Of a DNA stretch of 64,000 bases, positions 8,787 through 18,012 are shown piece by piece. The notes beneath the pieces are model-generated. The model saw nothing but the letters and a program-made list of their open reading frames with translations. It was not told where the DNA came from and did not search any database. The translations under genes and the position numbers were made by a program. Every line of letters begins with the position of its first letter. The first letter of the stretch is position 1. Source of the stretch: Bacteroidales bacterium (GTDB lineage Bacteria; Bacteroidota; Bacteroidia; Bacteroidales; F082); assembly GCA_017632935.1 (NCBI GenBank), contig JAGBQJ010000038.1, positions 1-64,000 of the forward strand, in the 5' to 3' direction.

Positions 8787-9687
8787 TTTTACCTCGGAAT
8801 CCTTTTTGAGCAAACTTGAAAGCACTTTAACCGTCCCTTTTCAAAGATTTGTATTATTGACAAACTCTTATGGGACTAATCGTCTATATTGCTTTGTTGA
8901 AGGACATGATTTACCATATTATAGTATAAGAATAGAAGCGATTTCCGGTATAACTTGTTCATGTATTGATTCTGGTGGAAAGAAGAATGTCATTGCGGTA
9001 AATGATTTTATTAGGCAAAGGAATGATTATTCCAATTACAAAATTCTATATATGGTTGATCATGATTATGATGACAACAGCAACATACATTCTTCAATAT
9101 ATGTAACGCCATGTTATTCGGTGGAGAATCTTTATAGAGTAGATAATATCATCGAAAAACTATTTGGATTGCTACCTGGAGATTCGAATTATTTAGCTAT
9201 TAAAAGTTTTATTGACGAAAAGCGCAATGAATTTATTAGTGACATTTCTACATTTTGTGCATGGTATTACTGTGTGAAGAAAAAAGAAAGAGACACTTCT
9301 ATCATTAATAAGATCAATTTGGAGGAAAATATTGATTCAAGTTATCTTGAATATAATAATGATGAAAATGGATTTTCTATAACATCACACTATTCATTAA
9401 CTCAGCTTAATTCTGATTTTGGAACGAGCATTTCTCAAGATGAGTTGTCGGATGGTTTAAAATATATCAATCATGACATAAACCACATTAGAGGTAAATA
9501 CATATTTCAGTTTATTGAAAAACTTATAACATTTTTTAATAGCGATTCTTCAAAAAAAGGTCCTCATAGATTTATAAAATCACCGCTCGGTATTAATGTC
9601 GATCGCAAAAAACTAATGACAACAATAAATGTTATTGCCGTTACGCCAAAATGCTTAATAGAATATGTAAATAAATTTGTTGTATAA
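8770..9687 (+). CDS. ariB: PARIS-like DUF4435 Toprim nuclease (AriB)
   Basis: 305 residues. The N-terminal half has the DUF4435 pattern: a strand ending in the acidic E44-G ('FVEGHD'), then 'ILYMVDHDYDD' with D97 and D99, then 'YSVENLY' with E119. These acidic positions correspond to the metal site of Toprim-like nucleases. In characterised PARIS systems AriB is released by AriA and cleaves host tRNA, stopping phage growth. The stop lies two bases before the hsdR ATG, so the gene is embedded in the operon. Base composition is AT-rich, like ariA and unlike hsdR. Confidence 0.76.
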   Translation: MEQKNDFTSESFLSKLESTLTVPFQRFVLLTNSYGTNRLYCFVEGHDLPYYSIRIEAISGITCSCIDSGGKKNVIAVNDFIRQRNDYSNYKILYMVDHDYDDNSNIHSSIYVTPCYSVENLYRVDNIIEKLFGLLPGDSNYLAIKSFIDEKRNEFISDISTFCAWYYCVKKKERDTSIINKINLEENIDSSYLEYNNDENGFSITSHYSLTQLNSDFGTSISQDELSDGLKYINHDINHIRGKYIFQFIEKLITFFNSDSSKKGPHRFIKSPLGINVDRKKLMTTINVIAVTPKCLIEYVNKFVV

Positions 9688-9689
9688 TT

Positions 9690-12650
9690 ATGTCCTTCAA
9701 CGAAATAAACGCAGTGGAAAACTTCGTCATCCATACGATGACGGGAGTGAACTTGAACGAGAGCAACATGGCGCATGAAGCGGTGGCTCCCTACGGGGCG
9801 CAGTGGGAGTACTTGCCCGCCACGGAATTGCCGCGCGAGATTACCGAGGTGATGGTGGAAACGGAAGTGAAAAAGGCCCTCGTCCGCCTCAACCCCGAGA
9901 TTGCCGCACAGCCCGAACGCGCCGACGAAGTCATCTTCAAGCTGCGTTCCATCCTGCTGTCGGTCCACAGCACCGGCCTCGTGCGCGCCAACGAGGAGTT
10001 CGCCGAGTGGCTCAAAGGCAACAAGACCATGCCCTTTGGCAAGAACTATGCCCACGTGCCCGTCCGCCTCATCGACTTCGAGCATATCGCCAACAACAAG
10101 TTCCAACTGGTCAACCAGTTCAGCATCCGCAACCGCGAGACCAAACGCCCCGACATCGTGCTGTTTGTCAACGGCTTCCCTTTGGTGGTGGGCGAAACCA
10201 AAACACCTGTCCGCCCATCCGTATCGTGGCTCGATGCCGCCTCCGACATCCACGACGGCTACGAGAACAGCGTGCCGGAACTCTTTGTGCCCAATGTGTT
10301 CAGCTTCGCCACTGAAGGACGCGAGTTGTTTTATGGTGCCGTGCGTACGCCGCTGGAATTCTGGTCGGCATGGCGGCTCAACGAGGGCTGCGAAGATTCG
10401 GAAATGCCTGGCTTGGATAATGTTTCCGCCGAGATGCGGCAGTTGCTGTCGCCCAAGACCCTGCTCGACATCCTCTACAACTTCACCACCTACACCACCA
10501 ACAAGAGCCGTCAGCGCATCAAGGTGGTATGCCGCTACCAGCAGTACGAAGGTGCTAACCGCATTGTGGAGCGCGTGCTGGAAAACAAAATCAAACGCGG
10601 TCTGATATGGCACTTCCAAGGCTCGGGCAAGTCGCTGCTGATGCTCTTTGCCGCACAGAAGATGCGCCGTATGCCCGAACTGAAAAGTCCCACGGTGATG
10701 ATTGTGGTGGACCGCATCGATTTGGACTCACAGACGCAGAATGTTTTCAAGGAGGCACCCAATGTGATGCCCACGGAAGACATCGAAACGCTGAACAAGT
10801 TTTTGGAGAACGATGCCCGCTATATCATCATCACCACCATCTTCAAATTCAAGGACGCCAAGCCCAACATCAACCGCCGTGACAACATCATCGTGATGGT
10901 GGACGAGGCGCACCGCACGCAGGAAGGCGACCTCGGTCAACGGATGCGTGCTGCCTTGCCCAACGCTTTCTTCTTTGGCCTGACGGGAACGCCTATCAAC
11001 AAATCGGAGCACAACACCTTCTGGACTTTCGGCGCACAGGAAGACAAAGGTGGATACATGAGCCGCTACTCCTTCGAGGACGCCCTGCGCGACAACACCA
11101 TTCTGCCGCTGCATTTCGAGCCGCGCCTGTTGGACATCCACATCGACCGCGATGCCGTGGACGAGGAGTTTGAACGCCTCTCCAACGAACTGGACGAGGA
11201 CGCCAAAATCACCCTCAGTAGCAAGGCCGCCAAGATGCTGGAGTTTTTGAAATCGCCCGAGCGCATACAGATTGTCTGCAAAGACATCGCCGAACATTAT
11301 CGCGACAAGGTGGAGCCACAAGGCTTCAAAGCCATGATTGTCACGCCCGACCGCGAGGCCTGCCATCTCTACAAAATGGAGTTGAGCAACTACTTCCCTG
11401 ATTCCGCCTCGGCAGTGGTCATCTCCACTTCGGGCAAAGGCGAGGACGAGCTGAAACGGCTCTACAGCCTCACCAAAGACGAGCAGGAAAAGGTGATCGA
11501 GAAATTCAACAAGCCCGATTCGGAACTGAAATTCTTAATCGTCACCGCCAAACTGCTCACGGGCTTCGACTCGCCCATATTGCAGACAATGTATTTGGAC
11601 AAATCGTTGAAAGACCACACTTTGTTACAGGCCATCTGCCGCACCAACCGCAAGTTCCCGAATAAGACTTTCGGTCGCATTGTGGATTACTTCGGTGTGT
11701 TTGATGATGCCGCCAAGGCTTTGGAATTCGATGAGGACGTAATGAAAAAGGTCATCACCAACCTCAACGACTTGATTAACGAACTGCCGCAAGCCATGGC
11801 AGACACGCTGTCGCATTTCGAAGGCGTGGACCGCACCGTTGACGGCTTCGACGGTTTGCAAGCCGCACAGGAAGCCATCAATACCAACGAAAAGCGTGAT
11901 GCCTTCGCCGCCGACTATCGCCGTCTGTCCAATATTTGGGAGTCGCTTTCCCCCGACCCTGCTTTGGAACCCTATCGCGTGGACTACAAATGGCTTTCCA
12001 ATGTCTATCAATCCGTTAAACCTTCTGGACCTGATGCTTTGGGCAAACTGATTTGGCTCTCCTTGGGCGCACAGACCAAGAAAATCATGTACGACAACAT
12101 CCATGTAGCAGGTATCCATACTGACATGGAGGAGGTGATATTGGATGAAATGATGGTCTCGACTTTGATGGGCAACAAGGATATGAAGGCTGCCAAACGA
12201 ATGGAGCGTGAGCTTATCAAGCGTTTCAAGAAACATGCCGACAAGCCGAAATTCATCGAATTGAGCAAACGCCTGGAAGCCCTGCGTGACAAAGCCGAAC
12301 AAGGACTGATTTCGAGCATCGAGTTCATCAAGGAACTTTGTCAGATTGCCCGTGAAACCTTACAGGCCGAGAAACAGGAAGCCGAGGTGGAAGTCCGCAA
12401 AACCGGCAAAGAAGCTTTAACGGAGTTATTCTTGGAACTTCGCACCGAAGACACACCTGCCGTAGTGGGCCGCATTGTCGCCGATATCGATAGCATCGTG
12501 AAGGTGGTCCGTTTCCCTGGTTGGCAAAATACCAATGCGGGTGAACGCGAAGTGCAGAAAGCATTGCGCAAGACCCTGTTAAAGTACAAGTTGCACAAAG
12601 AAGAAGCATTGTTTAATAAGGCTTATATGTATATTAGGGAGTACTATTAA
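9690..12650 (+). CDS. hsdR: Type I restriction enzyme subunit R
   Basis: 986 residues, a normal length. The N-terminal nuclease domain has D155 in 'RPDIVLFVNG' and E169-T-K171, the PD-(D/E)xK site. The translocase motor follows: Walker A 'GSGKS' at 311-315, DEAH at 405-408, 'TGTP' soon after, and 'ICRTNR' as motif VI. Residues beyond about 830 form the helical C-terminal part that docks on the methyltransferase. HsdR needs HsdM and HsdS to restrict DNA, and no hsdM is present in this window. The gene is GC-rich compared with the cargo just before it. Its first 31 bases after the start are duplicated at 7333-7363. Confidence 0.95.
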   Translation: MSFNEINAVENFVIHTMTGVNLNESNMAHEAVAPYGAQWEYLPATELPREITEVMVETEVKKALVRLNPEIAAQPERADEVIFKLRSILLSVHSTGLVRANEEFAEWLKGNKTMPFGKNYAHVPVRLIDFEHIANNKFQLVNQFSIRNRETKRPDIVLFVNGFPLVVGETKTPVRPSVSWLDAASDIHDGYENSVPELFVPNVFSFATEGRELFYGAVRTPLEFWSAWRLNEGCEDSEMPGLDNVSAEMRQLLSPKTLLDILYNFTTYTTNKSRQRIKVVCRYQQYEGANRIVERVLENKIKRGLIWHFQGSGKSLLMLFAAQKMRRMPELKSPTVMIVVDRIDLDSQTQNVFKEAPNVMPTEDIETLNKFLENDARYIIITTIFKFKDAKPNINRRDNIIVMVDEAHRTQEGDLGQRMRAALPNAFFFGLTGTPINKSEHNTFWTFGAQEDKGGYMSRYSFEDALRDNTILPLHFEPRLLDIHIDRDAVDEEFERLSNELDEDAKITLSSKAAKMLEFLKSPERIQIVCKDIAEHYRDKVEPQGFKAMIVTPDREACHLYKMELSNYFPDSASAVVISTSGKGEDELKRLYSLTKDEQEKVIEKFNKPDSELKFLIVTAKLLTGFDSPILQTMYLDKSLKDHTLLQAICRTNRKFPNKTFGRIVDYFGVFDDAAKALEFDEDVMKKVITNLNDLINELPQAMADTLSHFEGVDRTVDGFDGLQAAQEAINTNEKRDAFAADYRRLSNIWESLSPDPALEPYRVDYKWLSNVYQSVKPSGPDALGKLIWLSLGAQTKKIMYDNIHVAGIHTDMEEVILDEMMVSTLMGNKDMKAAKRMERELIKRFKKHADKPKFIELSKRLEALRDKAEQGLISSIEFIKELCQIARETLQAEKQEAEVEVRKTGKEALTELFLELRTEDTPAVVGRIVADIDSIVKVVRFPGWQNTNAGEREVQKALRKTLLKYKLHKEEALFNKAYMYIREYY

Positions 12651-12659
12651 CGCAAAACA

Positions 12660-15575
12660 ATGAATACAACAAGAATAATAAAGTGCTTAATTGCTTCACC
12701 AGGAGATGTAGCCAAAGAAAGAGATGTTTGTGAAGAAGTTTTTGATGAAATCAACCGTGAGTTAGGCGATTTATTGAACATTCGAATTGAATCAGTTCGT
12801 TGGGAAAAAGATGCCCGTGCTGGATGTGGTGAGTATGTACAAGAAGTCATTAACCAACAATTTGAAGGCCGCTACGATTTGTTTTTGGGCATCATGTATT
12901 CACGATTTGGAACGCCAACACCAGTAGCAGGTTCTGGAACTGAAGAAGAGTTTGATAATGCATATTCAAAAAAGCAATTAGGAGAGGTTGACGACATTTT
13001 GTTTTACTTTAATAACGCTCCAATTCCACAAGAGATCTTAGACACGAAGCAATACGACAAGGTACTGGAGTTCAAAGAACGATTGAAAGAACAAAATGTT
13101 TATTTCAAGCAATACAATGGCACAGAAAATTTCAAGCCTTTTTTGAAGGATGAATTGACACTTTATTTCCGTCAGAAATATGCTGATAAAGGGAAAAGCA
13201 AGGGGAAAAGCACAAACAAAAAACTGAAAGAAAAGATTGTATTGCAAAAAGCTGCTATTTATGATTATAGACTTGTTTGGCAAGAAGCAATAGATCGACT
13301 ATATGAGGAAAAGAAGTTGTCAAAAATTGTAATAAAGATAGAAAAACAAAAGAAAACAAATCGCTATAACAAAATCATTTATCCACAGGAGAATATTATT
13401 AATCAATTGCTAAGGAAGGATTCGTTCAGCAAAGACGATGCTTCTTTATTTGCAATCGCCGTTAACGATTGCGGCATAAATCCCTATTACTATTCCAAAG
13501 TTATTCATGACTATGAAGAATTGGACAAATTACCTCTATGGAATCTTTTGAAAATAAAAGAAAACACTTTTAATGGCGACGATGCTTTGTGTCAAGATGA
13601 TAGCGATGAGTGTGTTTATGAGAACATCCAAAGACTATTGTTCCATTTAGACTTTGAAAAAGCAAACAAGCGAATTGAAAGTTGGACTCCCAAAAGTGGT
13701 TTTATCACACATAAAGCCATGAGGCTTGCGACAATCAATGGCTGCCAAGACATGGCAAAACAGTTGCTTGACAATTATATTTCAAAAGAAACAAATCCTA
13801 TTGCGAGTTTGTATGCCAAGCAAATTGCTAACTATATTTCCGGACAATATCCTCGACCATATAAATTCGATGAGTATTATAGATTTGGATTAGATGGCAT
13901 CGGCGACAATCTGAATTATATGGTTCAGCAATTGAGAGGCTCTCTTGAAAAGCCAAAATATAGAGGATGGATTGGATCAACGACAAATTTTGGAGGGAGC
14001 AATCCTAACTACGAAAAGAGCCTTCGTATTCTTCGTTATATTTCTGATGTAGGAATTTATACCAGCCTCCGTTTCACTTCTTTTTTTGATGTAGCGTCAT
14101 GGTATCTTGTGTTTCAGAATCTTTATAAAGAATTCCCGTACCCTTGCTTTTTCTATTCCATCCAATACAGCGACAATAATGTATTAACGCGAATAGGCCA
14201 AGATTTTGCTTATTCACCCAAGTTGTTGGATTTCAATAAAGACATTCTAATACGCTCATTGAATGCTATGGGGCATGAGTCCATGCCAGTTGATTTAGTT
14301 GGCGGTCTATTGAGGGTTACTGGACCAATATATATGGCTGTTGACGAAAGAGAATGGTTTGAGTTGTTCAAAGCAAATGTTTTTGATAAGCTTATTAACA
14401 ACTACGATAAATTAGATATTTCTGCGCCTTTGGTAAAAAATATAGCTAATGCGTTAGTAAGTTTGAAGAAACATAAGAATATTGTTTGCATTCTGTCAGC
14501 CCTATTATCTCATTATCGAGAAAACCACAAACTGACGGACATTCTGATTAGAGACAATTTGCATATCAAGTATATCAAAGATATGCCTGATGAAATAGAA
14601 AACATGCTAATTGGTCTAATTGGAGATTATCCAAACAATGACATTACTGAATTGATGTATGTTTTGGATAAAGAAAATCAATTAGCAGAGGCAATACGGT
14701 GTCAGTTTATTAAGCGGGTATCAGAAATCGCTTTGGATGAGTTACCTCAAGGACTCGCTTTGTCACTATATTTATGTCTTCTCTGTAAAAGTGATTCCGA
14801 AACAATGAAAAAGGCAAAAACTCATTTGCTTAATCATGACATCTGGCATTGTGGAGTAATGGAAAACTGCAAAGGATGGTCCGCTCCTAATTATCTTCGT
14901 CTTAATGCATTGAAGGTTGAAATCGAATGGACTGATGATGAATTCAAGCATATTTGTGAGAATTTGGAAAACAATATTCAAAGGTTTAATGAAGCTGATG
15001 ATATGCTAGTTAAAAGTCCGTTTGGAAGGAATATTCAAACACAGTATTTGTCTGATATTTTAAGGTTTATTGATGGGCAAAATGAAGAAAGAAAAGAGTT
15101 GTTATTGAGTGTTCGAAACAAAACGGAAAAACTGCTTCAAAACCGAATTTCATATAAGAATCTTATTGAAGGTATGTTATCCGAACAACCTGCAGATATT
15201 GATAGTATTATGGATGACGTAATGCATGGGATAGACGCGCAAGGTTTATCAATGTATTTGGATGAATTTAATTTCATACTTGATAAAGCTATTGTTGGAG
15301 AGGGGACTACTATCAATAGAATGTTGGAGTTAATACGTTGTGTCGTTAACGAACATCCTAACGAAATAATTGACTTGAATCTAAGTGGCAAACTCCATGT
15401 GTTATTATCAATCTATAAAGACCGTTGGTCGACACTTCAGGAGTTTAAGCCGGTATGGTCTTTCAACTATTTACACTCTATAGCAAGTTTTTTGCGAGAC
15501 AATGGATACAATAGTTCTGATGTGGTTTCCTATTGGTTAAATGATTCTTTTGTTAAATTGTTTATTAGAGTTTAA
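12660..15575 (+). CDS. Large DUF4062 protein, candidate defence effector
   Basis: 971 residues, nine bases after hsdR. Residues 1-105 are a DUF4062 domain: 'IIKCLIASPGDVAKERD', 'IESVRWEKDARAGCG' and 'YDLFLGIMYSRFGTPTP' are its typical motifs. This domain has a TIR/nucleoside-processing-like pattern and is found at the front of several NLR-like and other defence proteins. The remaining 850 residues are mostly helical. No Walker A motif, transmembrane segment or obvious nuclease motif was found, which separates it from the STAND-NTPase users of DUF4062. It is AT-rich like the cargo genes. A sensor-effector role is inference from domain and location. Confidence 0.65.
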   Translation: MNTTRIIKCLIASPGDVAKERDVCEEVFDEINRELGDLLNIRIESVRWEKDARAGCGEYVQEVINQQFEGRYDLFLGIMYSRFGTPTPVAGSGTEEEFDNAYSKKQLGEVDDILFYFNNAPIPQEILDTKQYDKVLEFKERLKEQNVYFKQYNGTENFKPFLKDELTLYFRQKYADKGKSKGKSTNKKLKEKIVLQKAAIYDYRLVWQEAIDRLYEEKKLSKIVIKIEKQKKTNRYNKIIYPQENIINQLLRKDSFSKDDASLFAIAVNDCGINPYYYSKVIHDYEELDKLPLWNLLKIKENTFNGDDALCQDDSDECVYENIQRLLFHLDFEKANKRIESWTPKSGFITHKAMRLATINGCQDMAKQLLDNYISKETNPIASLYAKQIANYISGQYPRPYKFDEYYRFGLDGIGDNLNYMVQQLRGSLEKPKYRGWIGSTTNFGGSNPNYEKSLRILRYISDVGIYTSLRFTSFFDVASWYLVFQNLYKEFPYPCFFYSIQYSDNNVLTRIGQDFAYSPKLLDFNKDILIRSLNAMGHESMPVDLVGGLLRVTGPIYMAVDEREWFELFKANVFDKLINNYDKLDISAPLVKNIANALVSLKKHKNIVCILSALLSHYRENHKLTDILIRDNLHIKYIKDMPDEIENMLIGLIGDYPNNDITELMYVLDKENQLAEAIRCQFIKRVSEIALDELPQGLALSLYLCLLCKSDSETMKKAKTHLLNHDIWHCGVMENCKGWSAPNYLRLNALKVEIEWTDDEFKHICENLENNIQRFNEADDMLVKSPFGRNIQTQYLSDILRFIDGQNEERKELLLSVRNKTEKLLQNRISYKNLIEGMLSEQPADIDSIMDDVMHGIDAQGLSMYLDEFNFILDKAIVGEGTTINRMLELIRCVVNEHPNEIIDLNLSGKLHVLLSIYKDRWSTLQEFKPVWSFNYLHSIASFLRDNGYNSSDVVSYWLNDSFVKLFIRV

Positions 15576-15584
15576 AGCACTTCA

Positions 15585-15623
15585 TTGGGGAACCTGGCCG
15601 TTTTTTTGGGGGAACCTGGAAAA
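15585..15623 (+). repeat. Tandem 21-bp repeat
   Basis: Two near-copies of TTGGGG(G)AACCTGG, 21 bases apart, right after the DUF4062 gene. Such tandem units resemble the multiple terminal repeats of some insertion sequences, but no transposase is present. A TAACTTTG box at 15633-15640 points away from them, with no convincing gene downstream on that strand. The rest of 15624-15786 shows nothing recognisable. Confidence 0.4.
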
Positions 15624-15786
15624 CAATTGTGTTAACTTTGTGAAAAGCATTCTTCTATTTCTTTTAAACACTATAGTTGTATCAAGAAAAACACCATTAT
15701 TGCAATTTGTTTATGTCGCTAATAAAACGACTTGTCAGACAAAAATATACGACAATAAAAAAGATGCCTCAAATCTTTTGACATAG

Positions 15787-16626
15787 TCATTTCTTTATTT
15801 GTGAAGTAATGGAGTTAAGTGTCTTCTTAACCTCTTCAATCTTTTTCTTCTTTGCCAACTGTTCAAGCCTTTCATCTAATATGAGTTCAATGCTTTGACG
15901 CATGCAGTCAAAATAGGCCAAGCACTCTTCTTCGGTCAATTGATGGATGCCTTTGCTCAGAATACCATATATACTGCTGTTTTCAACAATAAATGGCGGT
16001 AGATATCCTTTCAACGATTTTATTCTTTCGTCCATTTTCTGCTTTTCAAATTGTTCAGCATCAACTTTACCTTCTTGTAATGCCTCGTTATAAGCATCCA
16101 TGACAAGTTTTTCAAAAATTCTCCTCAAATATACAAATGAGCCTATTCCAACACCATTGGCTGCAAGTCCAATGGCTTTTGTAAACTCTCTCATTATTGG
16201 TTTCTCTAATACTTTATCATATTGTTTGACTTGTCCAATATGAATGTCCGCAACGGACGGGTATTGACCAACTTTAATCAACACCGATTTCGTTGGATCA
16301 TGAAAAACCGCAATTGTAATCGTGTCATAATAGCGTTGACATGTAAAAATAACGGTCTTGACACATGTCTCTTTCAAAAGAGAGTTTTTAAAACTCCAAT
16401 ATGAAGAGTCTGTTCCAGAATAATACGCCCTATAATCCCCTAATCCTTTAGATAAACAAAATGTTGATTCTTTTTTTTGTATAGGATTATAGCCATCAAT
16501 AGTTATACTTGAGGAGTGTCCCACAATAGACTTTGCAATATCATTGTAGCCATTTTGTATATCAATTGTCTGATACAAAGGAACATTAAATACAAATTCT
16601 TCTAATGTCATTATATTATCCTCCAT
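15787..16626 (-). CDS. Protein of unknown function, helical C-terminus
   Basis: 279 residues, soluble. The first half is a mixed strand region with 'VIFTCQRYYDTITIAVFHDPTKSVLIKVGQYPSVADI'. The second half is helical ('YLRRIFEKLVMDAYNEA', then 'IYGILSKGIHQLTEEECLAYFDCMRQSIELILDERL'), a pattern reminiscent of DUF4145/HEPN-like proteins, but without a clear RxxxxH catalytic motif. No confident family. AT-rich like the preceding defence genes; it converges with the DUF4062 gene. It may belong to the same island. Confidence 0.55.
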   Translation of the reverse strand: MEDNIMTLEEFVFNVPLYQTIDIQNGYNDIAKSIVGHSSSITIDGYNPIQKKESTFCLSKGLGDYRAYYSGTDSSYWSFKNSLLKETCVKTVIFTCQRYYDTITIAVFHDPTKSVLIKVGQYPSVADIHIGQVKQYDKVLEKPIMREFTKAIGLAANGVGIGSFVYLRRIFEKLVMDAYNEALQEGKVDAEQFEKQKMDERIKSLKGYLPPFIVENSSIYGILSKGIHQLTEEECLAYFDCMRQSIELILDERLEQLAKKKKIEEVKKTLNSITSQIKK

Positions 16627-16674
16627 TTTTATACTTGTGTTATTCTGTAATCACATCTATTAACCATAACAAAA

Positions 16675-17859
16675 TCAATATAAGAAGCCAAAATGCCATA
16701 GCGGAATGTTGTTGCCGTAGGCGAATTCAGTGTCGGCTTTCACGACATAGCCTTCTGTAGCCTGTTTGATTTGCTTCTGCCCCTTGCTTTTTCCACCCAC
16801 CTCGAACGTGCGTCCATCTATCTCAAAATCGGAAACCTTGGAGGTAGTGACATTCGAAACTTGCCGCAATTGGTTGTAGAAAAATGTTTCGCGTAAGTTG
16901 TCCGACTCTGGTTTCCCATCGGCTAATAGGTAGCATAGCGACGGATTGTCGATGTAAACCTTCTCCACCTTCCCCAATGCCCTAATGCCGCCAGTGTCAT
17001 CGCGCAACTGCCCGATAAGGCCCGCTTTTTCCATATAGTACATATAATCCTTTAAAAGGAGTCTGGTGGTGTCAAGCATTTGTGAAATAGATTGATAGTT
17101 GGGCTTAAAAGGGGCGCTTTGCGAGACAATCATGAGCAAATGCTTCAGTTTGCGTGCTGTCGCCACATTCAATCCAGCATAATAAGGTATGTCGTTCTCG
17201 ATGGTCTTCTCAACGATTTGCATCAAACGAAGGCGGAAGTCGCGTTCTTTCGCGAACGGATAGTATCCTGATTGGAGATATTGAAGGAACAATTGAAGCG
17301 GATATTCAATATGTATCGCCTCATTGCCTCGCAATGCAAGCACCTCATCGAGCGAAAGAACAGGCGTGGCAATGCCATGAAACATATCAAGGTATTCGCG
17401 GAACGACAAACCTTGCATGTCGTACATGATGGCTCTACGGCTCAAGTCGTCTTGCTCGCCTTTGTCAATGTCGAGTACAGACGAGCCAGTGAACATCACA
17501 TTCAAGTCGGGTCGCAGGTCATAAATCATCTTCAATTCCTTCGACCAGTCTTTATACTTATGGATTTCGTCAACGAAAAGATACTTGCCTCCTTGCTTGG
17601 CAAAAGAAGTGGCCAAATCAAACAAGCGGTGATTGGAAAAATAGAAATGGTCGCAAGTGACAAAGAGAGCCGTTTGCGGATCCAGTGCTTTCTTCATACG
17701 CTGCAACAAAAGCGTGGTCTTTCCAATACCACGCGCCCCTTTTATTCCTATCAAGCGGTTGTCCCAGTCAATCTTGTCATAAAGATACCTGACAAAAGCG
17801 GTATCCGTCAGGGACAACATAAAAAGCGATTGTTCAAAAAGTTCGTTCAGTTCCTCCAT
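16675..17859 (-). CDS. AAA_14/DUF4143 ATPase
   Basis: 394 residues from the ATG at 17859; an upstream in-frame extension has no support and the -7 box lies within it. Walker A 'GARGIGKTT' at 41-49, Walker B 'YLFVDEIHKY' around 112-121, and sensor 'VMFTGSS' mark an AAA_14 domain. The C-terminal part has the DUF4143 fold with 'FEVGGKSKGQKQI'. Such proteins are abundant, multi-copy and poorly characterised in Bacteroidota. This one is unrelated in detail to the duplicated pair at 22 and 31 kb. Confidence 0.85.
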   Translation of the reverse strand: MEELNELFEQSLFMLSLTDTAFVRYLYDKIDWDNRLIGIKGARGIGKTTLLLQRMKKALDPQTALFVTCDHFYFSNHRLFDLATSFAKQGGKYLFVDEIHKYKDWSKELKMIYDLRPDLNVMFTGSSVLDIDKGEQDDLSRRAIMYDMQGLSFREYLDMFHGIATPVLSLDEVLALRGNEAIHIEYPLQLFLQYLQSGYYPFAKERDFRLRLMQIVEKTIENDIPYYAGLNVATARKLKHLLMIVSQSAPFKPNYQSISQMLDTTRLLLKDYMYYMEKAGLIGQLRDDTGGIRALGKVEKVYIDNPSLCYLLADGKPESDNLRETFFYNQLRQVSNVTTSKVSDFEIDGRTFEVGGKSKGQKQIKQATEGYVVKADTEFAYGNNIPLWHFGFLY

Positions 17860-17889
17860 ATTTGCATTGCTTTTGTGACTATTCGTGTG

Positions 17890-17897
17890 CAAAGATA
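17890..17897 (-). promoter_or_regulatory. -7 promoter box for the ATPase gene
   Basis: Reads TATCTTTG on the minus strand, 30 bases before the ATG. Matches the Bacteroidota consensus and supports the start choice. Confidence 0.55.
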
Positions 17898-17964
17898 CAC
17901 AAAATGTACTTTCCAACAACCATTTTTCTCAAAAAAATGTTTGTTGCAAGGTACAATTCAACAA

Positions 17965-17992
17965 AAAAGTGTGCTCCATGGAGCACACTTTT
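17965..17992 (-). terminator. Rho-independent terminator of the etf operon
   Basis: A perfect 28-base palindrome centred on CCATGG, followed on the minus strand by a run of T. It lies 20 bases beyond the stop of the acyl-CoA dehydrogenase gene. Confidence 0.8.
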
Positions 17993-18012
17993 CAATTATT
18001 TAAAACTAATGA

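Noticed and set aside
15541-15786. 81-codon open frame on the plus strand after the DUF4062 gene
   Set aside because: It overlaps the end of that gene, runs through the tandem repeat, and has no protein-like composition.
4021-17859. Prophage or integrative element
   Set aside because: No integrase, phage structural gene, conjugation gene or attachment-site pair was seen; only base composition and defence content suggest transfer.
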